Notes under the pieces: generated by a model
Databases searched by the model: none
Told to the model about the DNA's origin: nothing
What the model saw: the letters and a program-made list of their open reading frames with translations, nothing else
Translations under genes and position numbers: made by a program
Source of the DNA: RGIG4140 sp045635565
Lineage (GTDB): Bacteria > Pseudomonadota > Alphaproteobacteria > CAAHEQ01 > UBA3637
Length of the DNA: 42,142 nt
NCBI GenBank assembly: GCA_045635565.1
Contig: JAZTVX010000016.1
Location: forward strand, 1-42,142
Reading direction: 5' to 3'
In this document: in pieces, positions 15,536 to 24,057 of the stretch
How the letters are laid out: each line of letters begins with the position of its first letter
How positions within the stretch are numbered: the first letter of the stretch is position 1

Positions 15536-17036
15536 TAAAATCGTAATTTTAGATTGTTATACCGATGAACCATCTGGTTATGGTGCTCGGCCTTATTTGG
15601 GTACTCATCAAATACATTTAGCTCAAGCATTAAGTTATAAAAATGAAGAGTTTTCTTATCTTACTATTGATGATTTAAGATTTGCTAACGGTGAAAAAGA
15701 AACAGAAAACACTAATATTCGTATTTTGAACAGGACAAAAAATGCATCTTGTGCATTAGATATTATTAAAAATGCCGAAACGATTTATATTATTATGGGA
15801 TGTTTTGTTGAATATAAGTATTTTTCTTGTGAGCCCCCTTCTGTTGATGAAGTTTATACTTTTCTAAATAATACTAAGGCCCAAAAAGTACTTTTTTATG
15901 TTTTAGGAGTTGAAAATAACGTTTGTTCAGCATACCGAAGTTCCAATTTGGCAAAAATCATTGACACTGTATGTATAGGAAACGCCTATCGTTTTGTGTT
16001 AGAAAATTCTATCGCTGATAATTTTTTATTACCGAATTATGATTTACTAGATAAGATATCAAGCCAACCAATTCATATAATTGAACAGTTAAATTATCCT
16101 ATTTTAGCTGAAATTGAGACAGGAACAGGTTGTAATACACCCACATGTAGCTATTGTATAGAGGCAAAACGTCATATCCGTCCATCATACAGAGAACCTG
16201 CTTCAATAATAAAACAAGTAACCGCACTTTATAAAAACGGAGTCAGACATTTTAGGTTAGGAAGACAGCCTAATTTCTTCCATTATCAATATAATTCTAT
16301 AGAAAAGCTACGGGAGCTACTTTATGGAATAAGAGAAATTGGAACAGATATTCAAACATTACATATTGATAATGTAAATATGAATAGTGTTGTTGAGTCT
16401 CATGGACGAGAATTTGTTAAATTAGTTGTTGAAAATTGTACCGATGGTAATGTTGCTCCTTTTGGAATAGAATCATTTGATGATAATGTACGCAAAGCTA
16501 CACATATCTATGGTAGTGCTGATAAAATAATAAATGCTATTGAAATAATAAATGAATATGGAGCTGAAATTGGATCAAATGGTTTTTCCAAATTTTTACC
16601 AGGAATTAATTTAATGCATGGATTACCTGGACAAACAGAAAAAACACATGAAATAAATATGGAGTTTTTGAATAGAATTTATCAAAAACAACTACAAACA
16701 CACAGGTTATTTTATCGATACATGACACCTGCAGAAGGTGTGATATCTTCTCAAATTAAAGAAGACTTTGAGTACTATTCCAAATGTAAAAATGATATTA
16801 TGACTAATTTTGTTATTCCGATGCAAAAACGAGTTTATCCTATCGGTAGGCAATTGAAATCATTTAGAGAAGTTGTTTTTGAAAACGGATCTTCTTATCT
16901 AAGAACTTTAGGAACATGCTCTATAAAAGTTATGATTGAAAATAAAAAACTAACTCCTTATGATACTTATAACATACAAATATTAGATACAGTTGAACCT
17001 AAATTATTAAAAGGTGAGATTATTAAAGGAAACTAG
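15522..17036 (+). CDS. Radical SAM enzyme with an unusual CX4CX2C cluster motif
   Basis: 504 aa. The N-terminal domain starts VILDCYTDEPSGYGARPYLG, recalling archaeal-type radical SAM proteins with a nucleotide- or B12-like N-domain. The iron-sulfur site is CNTPTCSYC near residues 204-212, with CX4CX2C spacing instead of CX3CX2C. It is followed by a strand with HFRLGRQ and an IESFDDNVRK segment typical of the SAM barrel, and later a GLPGQTEKTHEIN motif as in methylthiotransferase and elongator-like relatives. The C-terminus has a small strand-rich module. It would generate a 5'-deoxyadenosyl radical to modify a substrate, possibly a base or nucleotide. The next gene starts 3 bp after its stop. 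Confidence 0.85.
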   Translation: MTKYNKIVILDCYTDEPSGYGARPYLGTHQIHLAQALSYKNEEFSYLTIDDLRFANGEKETENTNIRILNRTKNASCALDIIKNAETIYIIMGCFVEYKYFSCEPPSVDEVYTFLNNTKAQKVLFYVLGVENNVCSAYRSSNLAKIIDTVCIGNAYRFVLENSIADNFLLPNYDLLDKISSQPIHIIEQLNYPILAEIETGTGCNTPTCSYCIEAKRHIRPSYREPASIIKQVTALYKNGVRHFRLGRQPNFFHYQYNSIEKLRELLYGIREIGTDIQTLHIDNVNMNSVVESHGREFVKLVVENCTDGNVAPFGIESFDDNVRKATHIYGSADKIINAIEIINEYGAEIGSNGFSKFLPGINLMHGLPGQTEKTHEINMEFLNRIYQKQLQTHRLFYRYMTPAEGVISSQIKEDFEYYSKCKNDIMTNFVIPMQKRVYPIGRQLKSFREVVFENGSSYLRTLGTCSIKVMIENKKLTPYDTYNIQILDTVEPKLLKGEIIKGN

Positions 17037-17038
17037 TG

Positions 17039-17818
17039 ATGCGTAACAGTGAACAAATAAAAGCTATAGAAATTATGGCGTCTCAACCCGAGGTGAAAGA
17101 TGCTGTCATAAAATCTCATGATAATAATCCATGGTGGCCTAAAGATGTTAAAGATTGGCGAATGAAAATGCTTATTGCTGGATTAAGTACAAGAGTATCT
17201 TTTCGAATGCTAGGTAGTTACATTAAGACTATCAATAATTTTTTAACGCATTCTTATGAAGAGATAAAAGAAACATCAGATGATGATTTAAGAGTAATAT
17301 TGAAACCTTTAGGATTACCTGATGCAAGAATAAAATTTGTCAGAAGTATGAGCCAATATATAGATAATAATCTAAAATCAAAAGACATTAAAAACATCTC
17401 TAATTTAGAGATGATTGCAGATATTGCTAAAAATGTTGATGGAGCTTCGTATAAAGTTGGACAATGTTGTGTTTTATATGCAAAGGGATATTACTGTGGA
17501 GTTATGCCTGTTGATAGTGGGATGAAAGATATGCTAGCTCCTTGTTTGGGTTATAAAACAGGAAAAACCGCTATTGCTCATGAAATAGTTAGAGAACAAT
17601 TAGAAGATTTTACAAAATCACATAACTGGCTAGAAATAGCAACAAAACTAGGGTATGATAAAGACATAACACTACCTAAAGATAAACCTTTAACATGGTG
17701 GGTTCATTTAGTTATGATTAACTATAAGCGCCATTTTTGTAACAATCGTAAACCTAATGAATGTCCGTTATTAAAAGCAGGTATTCCCTTAAATATGATA
17801 AAAGGATGCCAACGATGA
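17039..17818 (+). CDS. HhH-GPD (endonuclease III-like) base glycosylase homologue
   Basis: 259 aa from the ATG at 17039 (AAAGGA upstream). Helical from end to end. Residues about 130-175 read ASYKVGQCCVLYAKGYYCG then MPVDSGMKDMLAPCLG, matching the helix-hairpin-helix and PVDTHV segment of endonuclease III, with the catalytic-type Asp kept. A C-terminal set of cysteines (HFCNNRKPNEC and a final GC) recalls the iron-sulfur loop with changed spacing. DNA glycosylases of this fold remove bases, and some phage relatives act in building hypermodified pyrimidines. Either role would fit next to nucleotide kinases and a radical SAM enzyme. The stop overlaps the next start as ATGA. Confidence 0.7.
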   Translation: MRNSEQIKAIEIMASQPEVKDAVIKSHDNNPWWPKDVKDWRMKMLIAGLSTRVSFRMLGSYIKTINNFLTHSYEEIKETSDDDLRVILKPLGLPDARIKFVRSMSQYIDNNLKSKDIKNISNLEMIADIAKNVDGASYKVGQCCVLYAKGYYCGVMPVDSGMKDMLAPCLGYKTGKTAIAHEIVREQLEDFTKSHNWLEIATKLGYDKDITLPKDKPLTWWVHLVMINYKRHFCNNRKPNECPLLKAGIPLNMIKGCQR

Positions 17819-18969
17819 GTGATTTTATTATATTAGAGGGGTGTGATGGTGTTGGTAAAACAACTTTAGCAAATTTACTTATTCATCGAGGGTACAAATC
17901 GCTACATTTTAATTACGATCCTCATCTATCAATAAAAGAGAAATATCAAAGAATATTATCAAAAGATTATGGAGATAATATTGTTTTAGATCGTTCATTT
18001 ATATCTGAAATGGTTTATGGACCATTAAAAAGAGGATATTCTCGCCTTTCTGATCAAGATTTTTCAGAATTATTGCAATTGCTAAATAAACGAGGCGGTA
18101 GAGTTGTTTTATTGGATGCTACCCCTGAAACTATTTATAATAGAATACAAAAAAGAGGCGATGCTGATGATAAAAATATGGATATAAACCAAATAACCAG
18201 TATTAGAAATTTATATAAACAAATCTTATCATCTCGACAAGAATGTCCCATTAATATTATTAGAAATGATAGAAATATACCTCAAAATATTTTGACAAGG
18301 CTTCAATTAACAGAACTACCTCTACAGTGTTTGATTTTTGATTTTGATGAAACAATTTATCATCCAGAATCAACAACATTACCTCAGCAGTTGGTTTATA
18401 GGATGTCAACTTTCATTAAAGATAAATTTAATTTATCTTACAAAGAAGCAAGAGAATTAAGTAGAAAATACAGATTGGAATATGGCTCTACTGTTGTTGG
18501 CTTACAACAAATTCACAATATTGATCCTAAAGAATTTGTTGATTACTCTTATAATTTAGATTTAAGTGAATTGAAAAAAGATCAAAAACTCAAAGAACAA
18601 CTACAAACGATACCAGAGAAAAAAGTGATTTTAACTAATGCTAACGAAATATATGTTGAAAAAGCTTTATACATTATGGGTATTAGAGATGAGTTTTCTG
18701 ATATTATTGGAATTAATCGAACTAATTTCGTTCCCAAATCCAATCCTGTAGGTTATGAAATGGCTATTGAAAATCATGCCGATTCTGGTAGAAATTGTGT
18801 TATATTTGATGATCAAGCAGCAAATTTGAGGATTGCTAAAAATTACGGGATGAAAACAGTTCTGTGCAATAAAGATGAAGATAATTTGCGCGGAATTGAT
18901 CACATTACAAAACACCTAAACAAAGACCTATTAAATATTGTTTCTAAAATAAGAGGTAAGCAAAAATGA
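17815..18969 (+). CDS. Thymidylate-kinase-like / HAD phosphatase fusion
   Basis: 384 aa from the ATG at 17815, which overlaps the upstream stop by 4 bp. Residues 1-170 are a TMK-type kinase: ILEGCDGVGKTTLANLL (Walker A), VLDRSFISEMVYG (DR motif) and RIQKRGDADDKN (lid). Residues 180-384 are a HAD phosphatase of the pyrimidine 5'-nucleotidase type: FDFDETIYHPE (nucleophile and acid Asp), VILTNANE (motif II), VPKSNPVGYEMA (Lys) and IFDDQAANLRIAK (acidic motif IV). A kinase and an opposing nucleotidase in one chain suggest substrate switching, for example removing a phosphate from one nucleotide and charging another. Confidence 0.85.
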   Translation: MSDFIILEGCDGVGKTTLANLLIHRGYKSLHFNYDPHLSIKEKYQRILSKDYGDNIVLDRSFISEMVYGPLKRGYSRLSDQDFSELLQLLNKRGGRVVLLDATPETIYNRIQKRGDADDKNMDINQITSIRNLYKQILSSRQECPINIIRNDRNIPQNILTRLQLTELPLQCLIFDFDETIYHPESTTLPQQLVYRMSTFIKDKFNLSYKEARELSRKYRLEYGSTVVGLQQIHNIDPKEFVDYSYNLDLSELKKDQKLKEQLQTIPEKKVILTNANEIYVEKALYIMGIRDEFSDIIGINRTNFVPKSNPVGYEMAIENHADSGRNCVIFDDQAANLRIAKNYGMKTVLCNKDEDNLRGIDHITKHLNKDLLNIVSKIRGKQK

Positions 18970-19595
18970 AACATATTGGTTTTCTTATACCTGCGTCAAA
19001 CATTGTGGCTGAAAGAGAGCTATATACAAGATTAGTCAAGGATGAAATATCAAATGTTTCATTTCATTTTGCCCGACTTAAATTTCAAACACCATATGGC
19101 GTAAATGAAGAAAAGTATACGCAGGAGCTTATCGATAGTATACCTATTACCCTAACAGAATTAAAAAGAATCAAATTATATAAAACAGCAGTTTTGTGTA
19201 CATCTGCTGAAATTTTTGCCAAAAACACCGAAAATTTATTATTTCCCTTATCTGCAGTCATATCTTATTTAAAACGTATAAATAAATCTCATCCCCTAAT
19301 TATAACGCCATATAATAAGGATATTGGTAATGTTGTTACGCAAACAATGCAAAATTCAGACATATTTATTTCTAAAGAAATACATCTAGATATTAAAAAT
19401 AAAGAAGATTTAATTAATTTTAGTAACACTAAGTTATTAGAATTAATAGAAAATCATATAGATAAACATATCGATTCTATCTGTGTTTTATGTACAAATT
19501 TTGCAACTATTCATTTAGAAAAAGACATTGAAGAAAAATTTAATGTGCCTTTTATATCAAGTAACAGAGCAATTTATATGGATATTTTAAAATAA
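18966..19595 (+). CDS. Maleate isomerase / Asp-Glu racemase-like protein
   Basis: 209 aa. It begins HIGFLIPASNIVAERELY, the substrate-loop signature of maleate isomerase and arylmalonate decarboxylase relatives. The two catalytic-type cysteines are in AVLCTSAEI (about residue 78) and CVLCTNFATI (about residue 178). The family does cofactor-free isomerisation, racemisation or decarboxylation of small carboxylic acids. It ends the operon and overlaps the preceding stop. If the pathway attaches an amino acid or dicarboxylate to a nucleotide, this enzyme may prepare that part; this is conjecture. Confidence 0.75.
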   Translation: MKHIGFLIPASNIVAERELYTRLVKDEISNVSFHFARLKFQTPYGVNEEKYTQELIDSIPITLTELKRIKLYKTAVLCTSAEIFAKNTENLLFPLSAVISYLKRINKSHPLIITPYNKDIGNVVTQTMQNSDIFISKEIHLDIKNKEDLINFSNTKLLELIENHIDKHIDSICVLCTNFATIHLEKDIEEKFNVPFISSNRAIYMDILK

Positions 19596-19690
19596 ATCAT
19601 ACTTGCCAAGAAGTTACAAATGACTTCATCATATGCTTAACTAATTCTAAAAAATAAACCACATTGAAGATATTACAAAAAACATTTTTG

Positions 19691-19888
19691 CTACGTTTTT
19701 ATACAAATTTCATCATAAACGAGGTTGTTTTGGTCAATTTGACGGATTATTTCGGGTGTATCATGCTCGTAATCAGCATAAATAGGCTCGTAAATCAGGA
19801 AAAAATCACCGTTTATATTTGTCGTGCAATCGGCGGATGCGATCAATATCAATAACATTATCCCGTATCGTTTTAGCTTTTTGAACAT
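19691..19888 (-). CDS. Rz1-like phage lysis lipoprotein (o-spanin)
   Basis: 65 aa. A charged start, hydrophobic stretch and Cys (ILIASADC) form a possible lipobox, although Asp before Cys is atypical. The later YEHDTPEIIRQIDQNN stretch resembles a common short protein of lambdoid prophages. It begins inside the reading frame of the i-spanin-like gene at 19806-20027, the nested arrangement typical of Rz/Rz1 pairs that fuse the two host membranes during lysis. Confidence 0.6.
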   Translation of the reverse strand: MFKKLKRYGIMLLILIASADCTTNINGDFFLIYEPIYADYEHDTPEIIRQIDQNNLVYDEICIKT

Positions 19889-20027
19889 TTTCCAAGGTTT
19901 CTTTCATTGTTTTGACTTGTTCTTTGTGTCTTCCTTTTTGGTAGCCGAGCAGATATAACATCGCCAAACCACCGCCGATAATCCAATATTTAGCTTTATT
20001 CCAAGCCGTTGTTATGAGTGCTAACAT
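19806..20027 (-). CDS. Rz-like phage lysis protein (i-spanin)
   Basis: 73 aa. One N-terminal membrane helix (WIIGGGLAMLYLLGYQKG) is followed by a charged coiled coil (residues 30-73) ending in DIDRIRRLHDKYKR, as in small Rz-like proteins. It overlaps the Rz1-like gene by 83 bp in a different frame and lies downstream of the holin-like gene in the same direction. Confidence 0.65.
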   Translation of the reverse strand: MLALITTAWNKAKYWIIGGGLAMLYLLGYQKGRHKEQVKTMKETLENVQKAKTIRDNVIDIDRIRRLHDKYKR

Positions 20028-20142
20028 GTAGTTTCCCTTTCATTTTTCTTGTGTTTAGAACTGTTTGGCTGAATCGGGCAAATAAACCGGTATTGCTAAA
20101 TTTTCTCACTAACCCCGTTCGAAAATAAGGCAATTACCTCGT

Positions 20143-20322
20143 TTATTTTCCTTTCTTTAACCCAATATCTCGTACTCCGCTTACGCCAAGCACAATACCT
20201 AGTCCCATCAGCAGATATTCCCAATCCACGTTTGGAACACTAAAAAACGGGACAACCACGCAGTTATGGAATATCCCGTAGCATAAAATCCAACCGATTG
20301 TTGGTATCCATTTCCATTTCAT
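20143..20322 (-). CDS. Phage holin-like membrane protein, 59 aa
   Basis: A short frame starting MKWKWIPTIGWILCYGIFHN, with two hydrophobic segments (residues 5-30 and 36-50) and a basic end (RDIGLKKGK). Size, membrane pattern and place before the spanin pair match small phage holins. Its ATG overlaps the end of the truncated S49 gene by 4 bp. Holins form the pores that time lysis. Confidence 0.6.
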   Translation of the reverse strand: MKWKWIPTIGWILCYGIFHNCVVVPFFSVPNVDWEYLLMGLGIVLGVSGVRDIGLKKGK

Positions 20323-20873
20323 AGCAAAGCAATTCCTTTCTGAATGGTTGCGTTTTCATCATCTTTTTCAAAAATGGAAACAACACCGATTGAACCGATG
20401 ACAGCCGTATCGGTTGCATAAATCTTGTCGCAGGCTGAGGCAATCCAGTAAGCACCCGAGCAACAGTAACCGGATGCATAAGCAATAATTGGCTTTGTGC
20501 CACGAGCCTTATAAATCATATCGGCAACTTCCGAGCATCCATTCACTTCGCCACCCGGACTGTCAACATCAAGCAAAATAGCCTGAACGCTTGGGTCTTT
20601 AAGGGCTTTGTTAAAGTCCTGAGCAAACAGTTCATAAGAGGTCGCTCCACAAATGCAAGTGAACAGGTTCGCATACCTGAACAACGGGCCGGTTACCCTG
20701 ATAACAGCAACGCCGTCTCTTACTGAAACGGCGTTTGTATTTTTCATCTCTTTACCTAATTGACTGGCGACTGCTTCAGGGCTTTTATTGTTCTGCTTCG
20801 CTATCATCATCATCGTCTGCATCATCTCGGGCGTTATTGCCCAAACGGTCTTGTTTAATAGTTTCATTCTCAT
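20319..20873 (-). pseudogene. Truncated S49 prohead protease (SppA-like)
   Basis: 184 aa. VRDGVAVIRVTGPLF, ILLDVDSPGGEVNG, ASGYCCSGAYWIASACDKI (catalytic Ser) and ATDTAVIGSIGVVS are intact S49 signatures. In lambdoid phages this enzyme matures the capsid. After GVVS the usual C-terminal domain is replaced by a short unrelated tail (FEKDDENATIQKGIALL), and the lysis genes follow at once. A deletion has therefore removed the rest of this gene with the head and tail genes. The catalytic core alone is unlikely to work normally. Confidence 0.75.
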
Positions 20874-20894
20874 TTCCTTTCACTTAAATGAAAA

Positions 20895-20966
20895 CCTTTA
20901 CTTTCTTTTTGAGAAAGTAAAGGATAAATTGACAACCTTTACTTTCCATATTGACTTGTAAAGGTT
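20895..20966. promoter_or_regulatory. Paired inverted repeats (operator candidate) before fic
   Basis: A perfect 12-bp inverted repeat (arms 20895-20906 and 20912-20923, CCTTTACTTTCT) is followed by a second with arms AACCTTTAC (20934-20942) and GTAAAGGTT (20958-20966). The second covers the -35 box of the fic promoter. The shared CCTTTAC word suggests binding sites for one repressor, possibly the Fic protein itself through its C-terminal winged helix. Confidence 0.6.
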
Positions 20967-20979
20967 ATTCGGTTATAAT
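20951..20979 (+). promoter_or_regulatory. Promoter of fic
   Basis: TTGACT (20951-20956), a 17-bp spacer and TATAAT (20974-20979), followed by AAAGGAG before the ATG at 21008. Confidence 0.8.
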
Positions 20980-21007
20980 ACTCTTATAATAAAACAAAGG
21001 AGATACC

Positions 21008-22165
21008 ATGAAACGTGATATTCAAGGAACTTTAGTGAAATACTCAGTAACATCTGAAACATATCAAGCCTTTATTCCTAATCCATTACCACCAAAACCT
21101 GATATTGATTTATTAGAGGTATCTGTTTTATTAGAAAAAGCTAATCAATCCATCGGAGCACTTAACGGTGTTGTTGAAGCAACAATAGATTCTTCTGTTC
21201 TGAATTATATGTATGTCCGTAAGGAAGCTGTATTATCATCACAAATTGAGGGGACACAATCAACGTTGGATGATCTTTTAAGATATGAATCAAAACAAAC
21301 ACAAGGTGTTCCTGTTGCAGATGCATCAGAAGTATCTTCATATGTGGCAGCATTAAATCATGGGTTACAACGCATCAAAGAAGGATTTCCGTTGTCGTTA
21401 CGTCTTATTCGTGAAATTCATAAAATACTTCTTACTAACTCTAGGGGAAAAACAAAACTTCCTGGAGAATTTCGTTCATCCCAAAATTGGATTGGTGGAA
21501 CACGACCTGGTAATGCTCGATTTGTGCCTGTTCCTCCTGAAAAACTCATGTCTGTTTTAGGAGATTTGGAAATTTTTATGAATGATGAAGATAATATTCC
21601 AAATTTAATCAAGGCTGCTCTTATCCATGTACAGTTCGAAACGATTCACCCATTTCTTGATGGAAATGGAAGACTTGGTCGTCTTTTAATTACATTTTTC
21701 TTATGCGTAAAAGGTGTGCTGGATTCTCCTTTCTTATACCTGAGTTTATTCTTCAAAAAGAATAGAACCCTGTATTATGATGCTCTCAACAGTGTTCGTA
21801 AAGATGGGGATTGGGAAAATTGGATTAAATTCTTTTTAGAAGGTGTTATCGAAACGGCAAATGATGCTAAAAAAACACTTATAAATATTCAAAATATATT
21901 TTCAGCAGATGTTGAACAGATAAAAACTCTCGGTCGAGCATCAGAATCTGCTTTGAAAGTGTTTTCAGCATTTCAAAAGAAACCTATGCTTACCGTTTCT
22001 GAAATTATCAATATGATAGGAAGTACAAAACCAACCGTCATAAAATCCTTAAATCATTTAATTGACTTAGGGATTTTAGTAAATAATTCCGAAAAAAAAT
22101 GGGGACAAATATATACTTATCAAAAATATACAGACCTATTATCTTCGGATGTTGAACCTTTGTAG
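21008..22165 (+). CDS. Fic family protein (class II, with winged helix)
   Basis: 385 aa. The catalytic FIC loop HPFLDGNGRLGR is complete near residues 216-227. The upstream SSQIEGTQ segment (about residue 80) fits the S/T-xxx-E-G/N inhibitory helix of class II Fic proteins, and a Fic_N-like region precedes it. The C-terminal 80 residues form a winged helix (SEIINMIGSTKPTVIKSLNHL). Fic enzymes transfer AMP or similar groups to target proteins; the inhibitory motif keeps them off until triggered. The gene is intact, has its own promoter and operator-like repeats, and lies opposite to the decayed prophage genes around it. Confidence 0.9.
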   Translation: MKRDIQGTLVKYSVTSETYQAFIPNPLPPKPDIDLLEVSVLLEKANQSIGALNGVVEATIDSSVLNYMYVRKEAVLSSQIEGTQSTLDDLLRYESKQTQGVPVADASEVSSYVAALNHGLQRIKEGFPLSLRLIREIHKILLTNSRGKTKLPGEFRSSQNWIGGTRPGNARFVPVPPEKLMSVLGDLEIFMNDEDNIPNLIKAALIHVQFETIHPFLDGNGRLGRLLITFFLCVKGVLDSPFLYLSLFFKKNRTLYYDALNSVRKDGDWENWIKFFLEGVIETANDAKKTLINIQNIFSADVEQIKTLGRASESALKVFSAFQKKPMLTVSEIINMIGSTKPTVIKSLNHLIDLGILVNNSEKKWGQIYTYQKYTDLLSSDVEPL

Positions 22166-22167
22166 AA

Positions 22168-22296
22168 TTACCAGATATTCCCAGATACTTCTTTTTCTTC
22201 ATCTTGTTTTATGTTTCTTTCATGGTTTTCTCCTAATGTTAAACCTAATTCGGCAAGTTTGGCAGTTTGCCTGTCGCACATTTTGTTATCAGCATT
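22168..22296 (-). pseudogene. Fragment resembling a portal C-terminal tail
   Basis: An open stretch reads CDRQTAKLAELGLTLGEN followed by a charged end and TAA at 22168. It has no convincing start. The LAELGLTLGE pattern fits the end of a lambda-type portal and lies directly after the broken portal. The 22166-22345 gap has no other gene. Confidence 0.35.
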
Positions 22297-22345
22297 TTAC
22301 CGGTAATCCGCCGAAAGGAACCAGAAAAACTAACTTTCCTCGCTA

Positions 22346-23659
22346 TCAACGCTCGTCAAAAAGTTTTTTCATACATTCCTTTTCTCTTGCTCTTTGCTCT
22401 AAAACTTCTTCCCAGTCTAAGCCTTGACCGGCACATTCGGCCTCTAAGGTTGAAAGTCCTATCTCCATTCGGATTTGGCAGGCTTGGGCTTCCTTAACCA
22501 GATCAACCCAGCCATGCCCCGGACAGATCTATCGTTTTTCATAAAAGTCCGGAGCATCAACCAGTCCTTTATTAACGGCTTCTTCTAGCCATAGTTCATA
22601 AACCGGTGTGGCCCAGTAATCAGAGAGCCATTGACGGCGACCGTAAAAATATCGCCAAGCTTCTAATAAAGCAGAACGAGCGGATGAGTAATTGGTCTTT
22701 GAGAAGTCTTTTAACAGCAACTCGTACGGGATGTTTAATCCGGTTCCGATGTGTCGGAGCAAGTTTTCAACGAAAGCACCATATGCCGAGTTCGGGCGAG
22801 ACGGGGTAAATGGGGCGACCTTATCTCCGGGGAATATCGGGATAATTGAACCTCCCTCTAACTTGACCTGCCAGTCCTTTTTGGCATTCAAGTATTCATC
22901 GCTTGAACCACCGAATAGTTCGTTTAAGCCTTCATTATCCATCGGCGTTTCAATAAATGCGGCAATCATTGCATTCACAATGGCGGCCTGCAGTTCTGAC
23001 CGCTCATAATGATCGAGCATTTTGAACATCGGCATAATGGCACTTAGGACAGGCTTTCCACGATTTTGACCAATTCGGCTGATATCGTGAACGTGTAGAA
23101 CTCGTCTTCGGCCAAAAGGAGTAAAAGCCGAAATACGCTCTCAAGACGCAGTTTCTGTCCAATAATCGCCCGGATGGTCTTTTTGAATGTGATAGGCAAT
23201 GGGGGCTCCATACTTATCAATTTTAATACCACCTCGGAGTGTTTTGGTATCGCTGACATTATTGGGGTTTGATAATCTGTCAGGTTCTACCAACTGTATG
23301 GCTGTTGAAAAAGGTCCGTCTTTCAACCATAACGGCAAAGTCAAAGCCTCACCATTGATAAGGCAGGACTTGAAAACTTGTGTCGTCAGGCCATGAAAGT
23401 TTAACTTTTTGGCCGCATCACAGTTAAATGTTTCTGCCCATGAACGCCAAAGACCTTCCACCTTTACTTGCCATTCTTCTTCCCATTCCTTGGTTTTACC
23501 TAATGCCTTATAGTCCGGCTTGACTGACAGGCGAAACCCTGTGCCGACAATGTTATCGGATAAGGTTTGCATGGCACCCGAAGCCACACCATGGTTACGG
23601 GACAAATCCCTTGAACGGGCAACAATTAACTGGATATAATTGTAAATCCAAGCATTCAT
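22346..23659 (-). pseudogene. Lambda-type phage portal protein, broken by two stops
   Basis: Three segments lie in the same frame. The first (23659 down to 23141) has LSRNHGVASGAMQTLSDNIVG and LPLWLKDGP, the second runs through GRRRVLHVHDISRIGQNRGK to DAPDFYEKR, and the third through GWVDLVKEAQACQIRMEIGLS to FDER. An in-frame TGA at 23141-23143 stands where related portals have Trp (probably TGG to TGA), and TAG at 22529-22531 marks a small deletion. The N-terminal part and probably the C-terminus are also missing. Portals form the DNA channel of the phage head. TGA ends several nearby genes normally, so recoding is unlikely. Confidence 0.8.
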
Positions 23660-23699
23660 TCAAGTTGTGTTAAACCTAATCAATGAAAGGACTTATAAG

Positions 23700-24055
23700 A
23701 TGACAACACAAAAAAATAAAACCAAATCAACCAATGTTATAACCTTTGAAGACTTGGGCAATAAACTGACCCAAACACTCAATGAGATAACATCACCGGA
23801 TACGGACATTAAAAACACTTCCAAGCAATTCAAAACGGCAATGATGGCCGTCATGCTGACAAAGGAAGACGGCGTTACCATTAAAGAGCTTGCCGATAAA
23901 CTCGGTTGGAAAGAAAACTCTGTCCGAGGTGCCATGTCGGTTCTAGCAAGCAGGTCGGAGCCACACTTACTTCCGAAAAGAAGGACGGTGTTCGCCGCTA
24001 CCGACTGCTTACCATCGCACCCGAGGTTGATGAAACGCCCGAAACAATCCAGTAA
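23700..24055 (+). pseudogene. Frameshifted DUF3489-like HTH protein
   Basis: From the ATG at 23700 (GAAAGGA upstream) the frame reads TSKQFKTAMMAVMLTKEDGVTIKELADKLGWKENSVRGAMSVL, the DUF3489-type helix-turn-helix. Near 23940 the expected continuation moves by one base: KQVGATLTSEKKDGVRRYRL and on to TAA at 24053. Such proteins occur beside prophage portal genes in alphaproteobacteria. A single-base indel has broken it. The unshifted frame runs to 24128 with meaningless sequence. Confidence 0.7.
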
Positions 24056-24057
24056 CA

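Noticed and set aside
22529..23143. TGA read as tryptophan (alternative code)
   Set aside because: TGA ends several genes here with tightly overlapping or adjacent starts (17816-17818, 18967-18969, 35507-35509), so the standard bacterial code holds.
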